Assembly (NCBI RefSeq): GCF_008728515.1
Contig: NC_044986.1
Location: forward strand, 52,936,855 to 53,000,854
Reading direction: 5' to 3'
Origin: Papio anubis
Taxonomy: Eukaryota; Chordata; Mammalia; Primates; Cercopithecidae
DNA: 64,000 bases
Positions 11,685 through 22,440 of this stretch are shown here, one piece after another. The translations under genes were made by a program, and so were the position numbers. The first letter of the stretch is position 1; each line of letters begins with the position of its first letter. A model generated the notes under the pieces. The model ran no database searches. It had not been told where the DNA came from and worked only from the letters and a program-made list of their open reading frames with translations.

Positions 11685-12215
11685 TGGTGTCATGTAAGAA
11701 GTCCCTTTGCTCTTCCTCTTTCTTCTGCCATGACTGTGAGGCCTCCTTAGCCATGTAGAACCGAGTGAGTCAACTAAACCTCTTTCCTTTATAAATTATC
11801 CAGTCTCAGGTATGTCTTTATTAGCAGCATGAGAAAAGACTAATATAGTAAATTGGTACCAGAAGAGTGGAGTACTACCGTAAAGGTACTTGAAAATGTG
11901 GAAGCAACTTTGGAACTGGGTAACAGGCAGAGGCTGGAAGAGTTTGGAGGACTCAGAAGAAGATAGGAAGATGTGGGGAAATTTGGAAATTCCTAGAGAT
12001 TTGTTGAATGATTTTGACCAAAATGTGATATGGACAATAAAGTCCAGGCTCAGGTGGTCTCAGATGGAGATGAGGAACTTGTTGGGAATTGAAGCCAAAG
12101 TGACTCTTGCTTTGTTTTAACAAAGAGACTGGTGGCAATTTGCCCCTGCCCTAGAAATGTGTGGAATTTTGAACTTGAGAGAAACAATTTAGGGCATCTG
12201 GAGGAAGAAATTTCT

Positions 12216-12429
12216 AGGCAGCAAAGCATTCAAGAAGTAACTTGGGTATTGTTGAAAGCATTCTGTTTTACGTATTCACAAAGATGATTTGGAATTGGAA
12301 TTTATGTTTAAAAGGGAAGCAGAGGCAGCAAAGCATTCAAGAAGTAACTTGGGTATTGTTGAAAGCATTCTGTTTTACGTATTCACAAAGATGATTTGGA
12401 ATTGGAATTTATGTTTAAAAGGGAAGCAG
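12216..12429. repeat. Perfect 107-bp tandem duplication
   Basis: 12216-12322 and 12323-12429 are identical as far as I can read base by base (both start 'aggcagcaaagcattcaaga' and end 'aaaagggaagcag'). The surrounding MaLR internal region is old and mutated, so the identity of the two units points to a recent duplication or to ongoing gene conversion. Confidence 0.97.
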
Positions 12430-12504
12430 AGCATAAAGTTCAGATAATTTGCAGCCTGACCTTGCAATAGAAAAGAAAAACCCATTTTCTGAGGAGAAAT
12501 TCAA

Positions 12505-12918
12505 GTGGGCTGCAGAAATTTGCATAACAAAGAGCCAAATGTTAATCACCAAGACAATAGGGAAAATGTCTCCAGGGCGTGTGAGATGTCTTCATGGAAC
12601 CCCCTCCCATCAGAGGCCAGGAAAAATGGTTTTGTGGCCTGGGCCCAGGGCCTTGCTTCCTTGTGCAGTCTCAGAATTTGGTGCCCTGTGTCCCAGTCAT
12701 GGCTAAAAGGGGTAAACACAGAGCTCAAGTCATTGCTTCAGAGGATGCAAGCCCCAAGCCTTGGCAGCTTCCACATGGTGTTGAGCCTGTGGCTGCACAA
12801 GAGTCAAGAACTGAGGTTTAGGGATCTCCACCTAGATTTCAGAGGATGTACGAAAATGCCTGGATGTCCAGTCAAAGTTTTCTATAGGGACAGAGCCCTC
12901 ATGGAGAACATCTGCTAG
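12505..12918 (+). pseudogene. MaLR internal open frame 1
   Basis: A 137-codon frame inside the THE1/MST-like internal region. MaLR internal regions carry only a vestigial coding sequence, and I recognise no retroviral domain, zinc knuckle or protease motif here. I treat it as a relic frame with no inferred function. Confidence 0.4.
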
Positions 12919-12924
12919 GGCAGT

Positions 12925-13356
12925 GTGGAAGAGAAATGTGGGATGGAAGCTCCATACAGAATCCCCACTGGGACACTGCCTAGTGGAGTTGTGAGAAGAG
13001 GGGCACCATCCTCCAGACCCTGGAATAGTAGATCCACCAACAGTTTCTACCGTACAACTGTAAAAGCCACAGACACTCAATGCCAGCCCATGAAAGCAAC
13101 CAGGAGTGAGGCTGTACCCTGCAAAGCCACAGAGGTAGAGCTGCCCAAGACCATGGGAACCCACCTCTTTTATCAGCATGACCTGGATGTGAGACAGGGA
13201 GTCAAAGATCATTTTGCAGATTTAAGATTTGACCATCTTGGTGGATTTTGTACTTTCATGGGGCCTGTAGCCCCTTCATTTTGGACAATTTATCTCATTG
13301 AGAATGTGTGTATTTACCCATTGCCTGTACCCGCACTGTATTTAGGAAGCAGCTAA
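12925..13356 (+). pseudogene. MaLR internal open frame 2
   Basis: A 143-codon frame in the same internal region, starting six bases after the stop of the previous one. It follows well-conserved MaLR internal sequence, so the openness may reflect the ancestral element rather than selection in the host. No recognisable domain. Confidence 0.4.
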
Positions 13357-13534
13357 CTTGCTTTTGATTTTACAGGCTCATAGGCAGAAGGAACTTGCCT
13401 TGTCTCTGATGAGACTTTGGACCATACACTTTTGATTTGATGCTGAAATGAGTTAAGACTTTCGAGGACTGTTGAAAGGCATGATTGGTTTTGAAATGTG
13501 AGGACATGAGATTTGGGAGGGGCCATGGGTGAAA

Positions 13535-13843
13535 TGATACATTTTGACTATGTCCCCACCCAAATCTCATTTTGAATTGTAGTTTCCATAATTCCTATGT
13601 ATTGTAGGAGGGATGTGGTTGGAGTTAATTGAATCATGGGGATGGGTCTTTCCTGTGCTTTTCTCACAGTAGGGAATAAGACTCATTAGATTTGATGGTT
13701 TTATAAATGAAAGTTCCCCTGTACAAGCTGTTTTGCCTGCCACCATGGAAGCTGTGCTTTTGCTTCTCTTTTGCCTTCCACATGATTGTGAGGCCTCCCT
13801 GGCCATGTGGAACAGTAAATCCATTAAAACTCTTTCCTTTAAA
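13535..13843 (+). mobile_element. MaLR 3' LTR (MST/THE1 type)
   Basis: Contains 'ccccacccaaatctcatttt', 'gagttaattgaatcatgggg', 'ataagactcattagatttga', 'tgattgtgaggcctccctgg' and 'ccattaaaactctttccttt'. The last ~50 bp of a normal LTR, up to the taataca end, are missing, so it was cut by a later deletion. Confidence 0.9.
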
Positions 13844-14083
13844 AGTTAAAAAATAAAAGAATGCATTTAAGTAAAATAGAGAATGCAGCAAAAGATGTTT
13901 TCCATAAAATATTTTTTTGTTGCTGCTATGTACAACAACTCTCTCAGATTAATTTACACCTAATTTTCCCCAACCATTTTTGGAAATTTTGCCATAGCTT
14001 GAAGAAATAATTTTTGAAGATAGCATATAAACATCACTTTTAATTCATTACAGATTATTTAAACTTTGAGAAAGCTACTATAG

Positions 14084-14307
14084 CAGGGTTGTCCAATCTT
14101 TTGTCTTCTCTGGGCCACATGGGAAGAATTGTCTTGGGCCACACATAAAATACCCTAAAACTAATGATAGCGGATGAGCTAAAAAAAAAAAAAATTGCAA
14201 AACAACTTCATAATGTTTTAAGAAAATGTATGAATTTGTATTCATCCACATTCAAAGATATCCTGGGTTGCATGTGGCTCACAGGCCACAGGTTGAGCAA
14301 GCTTGTC
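14084..14307. mobile_element. hAT-Charlie-like MITE with 8-bp TSD
   Basis: Starts 'cagggttgtccaatcttttg' and ends 'ccacaggttgagcaagcttg'. The ends form imperfect inverted repeats around a shared tccaa/ggccaca core. Flanks are 'tactatag' (left) and 'gtctatag' (right), matching at 6 of 8 bases, consistent with the 8-bp TSD of hAT elements. Inside, 'tgggccacacataaaatacc' and 'ctaatgatagcggatgagct' are typical of the family. No transposase. Confidence 0.8.
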
Positions 14308-16934
14308 TATAGCATATTTCTTTAGTAAAGGAAGAGCCAATAAAATCAATGATTTTTAGAGTTGTATGTAAACATCTAATGCTAACTATAATTGAAAGGA
14401 TGACTTTTCCAGAACTAGAAGGAAGAATTTTAATAATTTGGAACCAACCAATCAACAAATACTTAATAAATGAATATATAAAGCTTTTCTCAATTATCTG
14501 GGTATTTACAGAATAAATCATTTTCACTTGCTGAAGTTCTTAACAAATTACTTCTGGTTTTCATTCTACTCCACAGATACAGTAGAACAATTTTGTTTAA
14601 AAAGATCCTATAAGTAAAATATATTGAAAATGACACTGAAAGACTGACTCAAGAATTGCATTTTTGTTCTAGTCACCAGCAACAAAACACATCAGTCTTT
14701 CTACTGGCAAATTCTTTGAAAAATTATTGGATTGTTGCCAACATGTGTTTTTACTTTTTATCTTCAATAACAGAGAAAAAAATACCTATCCCCCTCACTT
14801 TCTCTGCCAAGCTGTCCAGTTGATACAGAAAAAAATTTCTTCTTTAGCCTACAAAGAAATAGCCCTGCCCCCCATATTAAATAATGTAACCTAGAATGCA
14901 AAGTAGAAAGTGCTACGAAAGTGTCAAGGTTTTGCAAGCAAAAATGTGGCAAAACATACTCCCTACCATAAGAGCACATAAAGTTTGATATCTAAACACT
15001 ATTGTATTTTGAGAGAGAAACAAATTAAGCCACTTTTCTATTAGCCATTCTGCACCTAAAAATGAAAACTACGTAATGTTTTCATTAACCTTTCATTTTT
15101 ATAGAAGGAAAAATCCATCATAAATTTATTCAGCCAACTGAAATGCAATTTTAAGCAATTTAAGTTGGGATTTCATTTTCATAGCTTTTTTTTTTTTTTT
15201 TTTTTTTGTATCTCACAAGTTCTAATAAAAATATTGTCCACCTAAATATAAACATCACATTGTGGTGGTAACTTTTCAAAGACATTTCCTCCTTACAAGT
15301 GGATAATTATCGGTCTAAAGATACTTATTTCTTAAAATTATAAGGCAGCATTTATGTCAGTAGGTTACTGATATGTCCAGAAAGCTGAAAATGTGAGGGC
15401 TTCTGATTTTAAACACTCTAGAGTATTAACCTGAGTGTTACAACCATTTTTAGTTCGGCTTTATGCCTATGAGAAATCACTGACACAGACACAATTTTCA
15501 TCATCTTGGTTTACTGGTTTTATTACTGATCCTGTCCAAACAAATGGAGTGGTGTCATTCTGTCAATTATCAACCAGCAAGTAATAATTCCATTTCAGAT
15601 GAGTTTTTTGTGAATATGTCTAAGTAAGAGCTCTTTTATTTTTCAAAGACATATCTCATGAAAATCTCGTTATGTCCTTTTTCTATTTTCAGATTGGGAA
15701 ATTCAAACTCCATGCACTTTGGCTGTTTCATAGCAAAATACTGTCCTCATATAAATAATATTTTTAAACAAAAAGTATATTCCCATGAAAATTTATGCAA
15801 TCAATGGGTGCAGGTTTTAAAACGAAAAATGCCAGTTTTCAGCCTACGCTTCCACACCAGCCACCTCAAGTTCAGAAGCAAATGCTTGCAACTATGCATA
15901 TTTTTATTTCTCATTGTGAGTTTTCAACACTAATATACTATTTTTCTCTTTCAATAGTCTCTACAAACTCTTGTTCTCAAATATGAAGATTTGGCTCATT
16001 ATACTTCATTTTACTTACTTTTTCCCTCTATTTCTGAGAGATACTGTTATTTTCAGTTCCTCCATTGCTAACATTGATAAACCGAAATAATAGATTAACG
16101 ATTACATTTATTTTCTAAAAACTATGATATATTTATTTAATCTAACAGTTTATTCTTTTCAGTAACTGCTCCTCCACACTTTGATCTCTTTATTTATAAA
16201 TTAGACCTCTCTTTTTATGTTTTCAAGAATGATGCACACATTTTCTTTCATAAGCATGACTATGTATACTTTCATTTGATTGATTCTAACACTTAAAAAT
16301 CAACAAACAAAAGCTGCATTAATATGACTATATAAATATTAATCATTAGAACTGAAAGGTCCCTAGGATTATGTTTCCTTTTCTCAGAGTCTAATGTCAT
16401 GAACCCAACAACAATGGAAAGAAAAGATTCCTTGGCTTAAAAGCAAATAGATTATCTTTTCTACATTCTACTAGATCAAATTCATGCCCTATTTGTTTTG
16501 ATATACATTGACATCATTACTTTCCTGTGTATTTTTTCATCTCTTTCTAGCAGTCTTTATTTCTTCTTGTTGACAAAATGCGGAATGGTTTTCATCATAT
16601 TTTCACAGTTATTCTTCTCTTCAGTCACAGTTATTTGGCAAATAAATCTCTCTTTCTTTCTCTTCTCTTGATCAACTAGGAAACATTTATTCTCCTGGCA
16701 GCTGCATAGTTGTAATTATTTGAGTTCTCTTTATTCCACTTCTGAAGCAGGACTATTAATTCCTGAAATTTGATTTTCTTTTCTTCCTACTTCACTAGCT
16801 TTCTGGAGCACTTTCTCAAGTTTCTTCCTCAGAAAACACATGGGTGATTAATTTTCTGATTCCTTGTTTATCCTTAATTTTATCTTTATACTGGATTGAT
16901 AAATTTAGGTTTAATATTGTTTCCTTAAAGTAAT
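14308..16934. other. Long unassigned AT-rich stretch
   Basis: About 2.6 kb with no Alu, L1 or LTR that I can see apart from a pure T22 tract at 15186-15207. Open frames at 14279-14527, 14764-14979 and 15658-15986 are short and carry no domain. It may be unique sequence and would be a reasonable place to look for conserved non-coding DNA. Confidence 0.5.
15186..15207. repeat. (T)22 homopolymer
   Basis: An isolated pure T-run with no recognisable SINE or LINE attached on either side. It could be a length-polymorphic tract or the tail of an otherwise deleted insertion. Confidence 0.9.
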
Positions 16935-17030
16935 GAAGGCTTCACATGTACCCCATAACTATACACACTTACAATGTACCCATAAAAATTTCATTTTTTA
17001 CAAAATAAAAAAATAAAAATTAATGTAAAA
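16935..17030 (+). mobile_element. L1 3' tail, very short
   Basis: 'cacatgtaccccataactat', 'acaatgtacccataaaaatt' and an A-rich end are the last bases of an L1M/L1PB-type 3' UTR with its poly(A). The rest of the element is absent, so this is an extreme 5' truncation. Confidence 0.75.
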
Positions 17031-17287
17031 TTTTGAAGACAACTCTCACTGCATTCTAATTATCGTAGGTGAGGAATTCTAGCTTTTTTAGTGTAATATT
17101 TCCTTTCTGAGTATTGTTTTTGTGAATCTTCATTATTTGAAAATCTTATAATGGGTATAGACAAGATTTTTAGATTGACTACATCTAAAAATCCGTAACT
17201 TTCTTTAGGTTTTATAAATATTGTTCACAATGTTTCTGCCTTTTCTTACCTCCTATTTTGTATGTTTCTTTTCTTTTTCTTTTCCTG

Positions 17288-17592
17288 TTTTTTTTTTTTT
17301 TTCTTCTTCTTCTTTTTGAGATGGAGTCTCCCTCTGTCGCCCAGGCTGCAGTGCAGTGGCGTGATCTCAGCTCACTGCAAGCTCCTCCTCCCCGCCATTC
17401 TCCTGCCTCGGCCTCCCGAGTAGCTGGGACTACAGGCGCAGGCCACCATGCCCGGCTAATTTTTCTGTATTTTTTAGTAGAGACGGGGTTTCACTGTGTT
17501 AGACAGGATGATCTCAATCTCCTGACCTCGTGATCCGCCCACCTTGGCCTCCCAAAGTGCTGGGATTTAGGTGTGGGCTGCCGTGCCTGGCC
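17288..17592 (-). mobile_element. AluY-like SINE with small deletions
   Basis: Reverse Alu from poly(T)/TTC tail to 'gggatttaggtgtgggctgc'. The phrase 'cactgcaagctcc' and 'cctcgtgatccgcccacctt' are AluY diagnostics. About 8 bases are missing after 'ctcctcctcccc', before 'gccattctcctgcc'. The 91-codon frame at 17258-17533 is Alu translation, not a gene. Confidence 0.93.
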
Positions 17593-18777
17593 TCTTTTCT
17601 TCTCTTTTCTTTTTTTCTGTAAATGCTATTGTTATAATTTTAAGGTACTGAGGATTAATTGTTACTTTGTTCTGTGCACTGAAATTTTTTAGACTTTGGC
17701 TTTCAACCCATCTCTTAATTTTTTAAAAATGGAAATCTCTTTTTTATTTTTCATAACTATTTTATGTGATATTTTTCTTTTTCATAGCTTAGTTTTTTTT
17801 TTTTTTTATTATGGTTTTACCACTTTCTTTAATTTCTCCAGGGCTAAAATTTAGAGTTTTGTTTGGCTTTACTTTCTCCTATGCTTTAATTTTCTATTCT
17901 CCAGAAATGTTTGCTTTAATTATTTTAATTATTTTTTTAGTCTGCTGAGGGTTTTTCTTTTTCCTTTTTTTTTTTTTTTGCCTGTGTGTATTAAATTGCT
18001 TTTAGCTTCAAAAAGGAAAGTTTATCTAGGAAGTGTTGTTTATGATTTCTTTGTTGTGGTCTATCTATGTAGTTCCCTTTGTCGGAAGGCCTTTCTTCAG
18101 TATGAAATGGCTAAGTGACTCCTCTAGCCACATGAGATGAGCTCCTTGGAAATGACGCCTACTGTACTGGGGATAGGAAGCCAGCTGGAAGGATGTCCCC
18201 TATCATCCCAGGAACAACATACAGGAGGGTACTTTACTTTGTGATGTCAAAACCTGTCATCTTTTAGCTTCCCCAACGCATTATTTTCATATTTAATAGC
18301 ATGTTTTATTTTAAGGTAAATTCCAGTATGCATGTAGAAAGGGGCATTGGAATAAATGACTTACTAGCACAGCTACTCTACAGACAAATCTTCAACTACT
18401 TCTGTTTTAAGCCGCATTTCTATACTTATACCCTTGAAAAGAGCTGACTCCAAATCCGCATTATGTATTAGGTTCCATGGGAAGATAACCTGTCATGAAA
18501 TATCCTCATGTATGCTTTCAGTTCTCTTTCATCTATCAACATGCCTTCATAGACTTTTTGCTTTCTAGTAATCTCATATAATTTACCCCTCTGGACCCCC
18601 TTTTATTTTTCCTATTGATACAAGTGTTTTCACCTATTTATATTTTAAAACTTTTCACTTAAATTGTTTGTAGATATGCTCACCCTCCAAATGAAAACAA
18701 AATCCTAAAGACCTATCTACATCCAATTTTCATTAGTTAGCATGGACTCATTTCTTTGGATAAACAAAGCAAATTGA
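17593..18777. other. T-rich unassigned DNA
   Basis: Strong T bias with T-runs near 17791-17806 and 17965-17980. No gene found. It may be a decayed antisense LINE but I could not line it up with one. Confidence 0.45.
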
Positions 18778-18848
18778 CCTAACTCATCCTTTTTATGGCT
18801 GCATAGTATTTCCTAGTGTATATGTGCCACATTTTCTTAATCCAGTCT
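18778..18848 (-). mobile_element. L1PA piece, inverted relative to next
   Basis: 'ctcatcctttttatggctgc', 'gtgtatatgtgccacatttt' and 'cttaatccagtctatc' are the reverse complement of the end of ORF2. It abuts, with no spacer, a forward-oriented L1PA piece that starts 'aaaaaccataaaaaccctag'. Confidence 0.9.
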
Positions 18849-19288
18849 ATCAAAAACCATAAAAACCCTAGAAGAAAACCTAGGCAATGCCATTCAGGAC
18901 ATAGGCATGGGCAAGGACTTCATGTCTAAAACCCCAAAAGCAACAAAAGCCAGAAGTGACAAATGGGATCTAATTAAACTAAAGAGCTTCTGTACAGCAA
19001 AAGAAACTACCATCAGAGTGAACAGGCAATCTACAGAATGGGAGAGAATTTTTGCAATCTACTCATTTGACAAAGGGCTAATATCCAGAATCTACAAAAA
19101 AACTCAAATTTACAAGAGAAAAACAAATAACCCCATCAAAAAGTGGGCAAAGGATATAAAGAGACACTTCTCAAAAGAAGACATTTATGTAGCCAACAGA
19201 CACATGAAAAAATGCTCATCATCACTGGCCATCAGAGAAATGCAAATCAAAACCACAATGAGATACTATCTCACACCAGTTAGACAAA
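18849..19288 (+). mobile_element. L1PA ORF2 segment, forward
   Basis: Forward L1PA ORF2 from 'agaaaacctaggcaatgcca' to 'cacaccagttag', where it stops abruptly and old L1M ORF1 sequence follows. The 3' UTR and poly(A) of this L1PA are missing. Together with the inverted piece to the left it is a rearranged, end-less L1PA insertion. Confidence 0.9.
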
Positions 19289-19296
19289 GACTTTAA
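18907..19296 (+). pseudogene. L1 ORF2p internal-to-C-terminal fragment
   Basis: A 129-codon frame homologous to the region of L1 ORF2p after the reverse transcriptase, containing 'LIKLKSFCTAKETTIRVNRQ', 'KGLISRIYK' and 'MKKCSSSLAIREMQIKTTMR'. The last few residues come from the neighbouring L1M. No catalytic domain is present. Confidence 0.88.
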
Positions 19297-20460
19297 AACA
19301 GTTATCTTAAAGATGTTCAAAGAGCTAAAAAAAAGAAATGACGTGAAGAAAGTCAATAAAATGATGAATGAACAAAATGAAAGATTAATAAAAATAGCAT
19401 CAATTAAGTAAAAATGAAATTTGGAGCTGAAAATTACAATTGATGAAATAAAAAAATCACTAGAGGTATTCAAAGAGAGGTGTAAACAGACAGAAGAAAA
19501 AAATCAATTAATTGAAGATAAAACAACTGAAATTATCAATATGAGAAACAGAAAAGAGTAAACAGAACCTGAGGGATCTATGAGACAACATCAAGTAGAC
19601 CAACATACACAAGGAAAATAAAGAGACAGACGTAATATTTAAAGAAAATACAGTTGAAAACTTTCCAAATTTGATGAATGACATGCATATAAAATCCAAG
19701 AGGAGGCTCAACAAAATCCAAGTAGGATGTCCTAAAAAATAGTCACATTGAGACACATTATAATCAAACAGCCAAAAGCCAAAGAAAAAATTGTAAAAGA
19801 ACAAGAGAGAAAGGACTTGTCACATACAAGAGATTCTAAGTAAGATTGACAACAGATTCCTCATTAAAAACTTTGGAGGCCAGAAGGGAGTGGGCTAAAA
19901 TATTCAAAGTGCTAAAGGTAAAAACAGAAACAAAAAAAAATGTCAACCAACAATCTTGTAACCACTAAAACTCTTCTTGAAATATATACAAAAAATAAGA
20001 TATTCCCAGACAAAGCTGAGGGTCTATTTTGTTTCCACTAGACCTTCCCTGCAAGAAATCATAGAGTTTTACAAGTTGAAATGACAGGATACTAGACAGA
20101 ACTTGAAGCTACATGAAGAATTAAAGATATTAGTAAAAGTAAACACATAGGTATTTGTAAAATTGAGTTGGTATTACTGTAAGAATGGTACGTAACTTTA
20201 TGTTTTCTACATGACTCAAGAAACTAATACATTAAAAACCTAGTCAAAAAGCAAGCATTATAGTAACTGTGATTTGTAACTTTATTTTTTAATTAAAATT
20301 TAAAATATTAACATATTTAAAAATCATATTAGTGTATGATTTTTATAAACAGAATCACAGAGATGTAATTTTGTGATATCAATAACTGAAAGGAGTGGCA
20401 ACATAGCTGTAAATGAGCTGAGTTGTTGTATGTAATTGTAGTTAAGTTGGTTTAAACACA
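19289..20460 (+). mobile_element. L1M ORF1 region
   Basis: Diverged forward L1M ORF1 coding sequence: 'ttgatgaaataaaaaaatca', 'aaaactttccaaatttgatg', 'ggaggctcaacaaaatccaa', 'aactttggaggccagaaggg', 'ctgcaagaaatcatagag'. These follow the order of the old L1 ORF1 up to the segment after its C-terminal domain. Many stops and frameshifts. Confidence 0.8.
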
Positions 20461-20472
20461 AATTAAAGTGTT

Positions 20473-20778
20473 GGGGCCAGGCACAGTGGCTCACGCCTGT
20501 AATCCCAGCATTTTGGGAAGCCAAAGCAGGTGGATCACGAGGTCAGGAGATTGAGACCATCCTGGCTAACACAGTGAAACCCTGTCTCTGCTAAAATTCA
20601 AAAAATTAGCTGGGCGAGGTGGTGGGCACCTGTAGTCCCAGCTACTTGGGAGGCTGAGGCAGAAGAATGGCATGAACCCGGGAGGCGGAGCTTGCAGTGA
20701 GCCAAGATCGCACCACTGCACTCCAGCCTGGGCAACAGAGTAAGACTCTGTCTCAATAAATAAATAAATAAATAAAAC
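20473..20778 (+). mobile_element. AluY-like SINE with TSD
   Basis: Forward Alu from 'gggccaggcacagtggctca' to an A-rich tail made of 'aaataaataaata' units. 'gatcacgaggtcaggagatt', 'gaacccgggaggcggagctt' are AluY diagnostics. TSDs are 'acacaaattaaagtgtt' before and 'aacaaattaaaatgtt' after, so it inserted cleanly inside the old L1M. Confidence 0.95.
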
Positions 20779-20990
20779 AAATTAAAATGTTATAACTTTA
20801 AAATATTATATGCAATATCCATGGAAATCACAAAAACATACATAGTTACAGAATATACATAAAATGAATTGAGAAAAGAATTAAAATATTTTACTATAAA
20901 AAATTAACTAAGTATGCAAAAGACAGCAATGCAAGAAATGACGGACAAGAAAAAGCTGTAAGACACATAGAAAACAAATAGCACAATGAC
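20779..20990 (+). mobile_element. L1M, continuation
   Basis: A-rich sequence resumes the L1M inter-ORF or early ORF2 context after the AluY. Assignment rests mainly on its position between ORF1-like and ORF2-like parts. Confidence 0.5.
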
Positions 20991-20994
20991 AGAC

Positions 20995-21445
20995 ATCTTT
21001 TTTTAACATTGTAAATCACTTTAATTTTTTAATTTTTACTTGACATGTAAGAATTGTCCATAATTATGTGGTCCAGAGTAATATTTGTATACATGTGTAT
21101 AATATGTAATGAAAGTTAATTAGCATATTTATTACCTGGAACGTTTGTCATTTCTTTGTGTTGTAAATATTAAAAATCCTCTCTTCTAACTTCTTAAACA
21201 TATACACTAAACTATTGTTAGCTATGCTTACCCTACAGTGCTACAGACCACTAAAATTTATTCTTGCCAACTAGCTACAAATTTATAGCCATTAACTAAC
21301 CTCTCCCTGTGATCCCCTCCCTCCAGCATTTCCAGTCTCTAATAACCACAATTATACTTTCTACTTCCATGAGCTCAATGTATCTTTTTACCTCCCATAT
21401 ATGAGTGAGAACATGTAGTACTTGTTTCTGTTCTGCATTAAGTTA
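20995..21445 (-). mobile_element. L1 3' UTR fragment (L1PB/L1MA type)
   Basis: Reverse 3' UTR: 'tatttgtatacatgtgtata', 'tgtcatttctttgtgttgta', 'aaactattgttagctatgct', 'tccatgagctcaatgtatct' and 'catatatgagtgagaacatg'. It lies opposite to the host L1M, so it is a separate nested insertion. Confidence 0.85.
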
Positions 21446-22440
21446 TTCTTTTCCAGTAATTTCTTTAAATGTAAATGGATTAAATTCTCTGACATGGTTT
21501 GAGTATTTGTCCCCTCCAAATCTCATGCTGAGACGTGATCCCTAGTGTTGGAGATGGGGCCTCATGGGAGGTGTTTGGTCATGGACGTGTATCCCTCATG
21601 CACGGGTTGATGCCCTCCCTTCAGCAGTGAGTGTAATCTCCCTCTATTAGTTCACACAATATTTGATTGTTTAAAAGAGCATGACACCTCTCTTGCCTCT
21701 CTCTTGCTCACTCTCATGCCAGCTCCCCTTGCCTCTAGCTATGAATAAAAGCCTCATCGGGCCGCACCAGAAACCAAGCAGAAGTTGGTGCCACGCTTCT
21801 TGTAAAGCCTACAGAACTATGAGTCAAATAAACTTATTTTCTTTGTAAAATACTCAACCTTACCTATTCCTTTACAGAAATACAAACAGACTAATACAGT
21901 CCCTCTGAAAAGACAGAGATTAGAAATACGGATTTTTTAAAATGAGCCAGCTATATGCTATCTACAAGAGACTTACTTGATATCCAAAAACTTAATTTGA
22001 ATATGACACCAAAGGCATAGGCAATCAAAGAAAAAGTAAACAATTTAAATCTTATGAAAATTAAAATCCACATTAAAGGACACTATCAACAGAGGAAAAA
22101 GGCAACCTACAAAATAGGAGAAAATATCTGCAACTCTTATGTCTGAATGAGGATGGAGATTGAGAACACATAAAGAACCCCTACAATGCAACAATGCAAA
22201 AGCAAACATTTATTCTAAAATGGGCAAAGAACTTGAAAAGATGTTTCTCCAAAGAAGATATACAAATGGCCAACAAGCACATGAAAAGATGCTCAACATC
22301 ACTAATCTTCGGGGAATTTCAGATAAAAACTACAATGAGCTACCACATCTCACCAATTAGGATGATTATTATATTTCTAAATAAATGTGAAAAAAAGTGT
22401 TGATGAGAATATGGACAATTGGAACCCTGTGCACTGAACG
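21446..22440 (+). mobile_element. L1M ORF2 pieces split by an LTR
   Basis: 'taaatgtaaatggattaaat' before the LTR and 'agccagctatatgctatcta' with 'caagagacttacttgatatc' after it are the start of L1M ORF2. From about 22030 the sequence jumps to the end of ORF2 ('tgggcaaagaacttgaaaag', 'atacaaatggccaacaagca'), so most of ORF2, including reverse transcriptase, is deleted. Short frames at 22160-22403 are remnants. Confidence 0.85.
21490..21897 (+). mobile_element. MSTB-like MaLR LTR (solo)
   Basis: Starts 'tgacatggtttgagtatttg' and ends 'aacagactaataca'. It has the MST features 'gatggggcctcatgggaggt', 'tctattagttcacacaatat', 'gaataaaagcctcatcgggc' and a late 'aaataaacttattttctttg' poly(A) signal. 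It splits the L1M ORF2 start cleanly, so it is younger than the L1M. Confidence 0.88.

Larger units (their letters stand above)
11685..13843 (+). mobile_element. MaLR (THE1/MST) element with internal region
   Basis: A partial 5' LTR (about 11685-11848) ends 'tttattagcagcatgagaaaa' plus 'gactaatata'. The internal region follows, with the THE1/MST-int phrases 'gaagcaactttggaactggg', 'ggtagagctgcccaagacca', 'ttttgaaatgtgaggacatg'. A 3' LTR starts at 13535 ('tgatacattttgactatgtcc') and stops near 13843, short of the normal LTR end. This is a non-autonomous ERVL-MaLR copy with both LTRs truncated at their outer sides. No functional gag, pol or env is present, and it is not infectious. Confidence 0.9.

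Noticed and set aside
12505..13356. Two frames of 137 and 143 codons as a possible host gene
   Set aside because: They lie wholly in THE1/MST-like internal sequence between its LTRs, and show no recognisable domain, intron signals or codon conservation I can judge.
17258..17533. 91-codon frame with a hydrophobic N-terminus as a signal-peptide protein
   Set aside because: The Phe/Leu run is the Alu poly(T) tail and the rest is antisense AluY.
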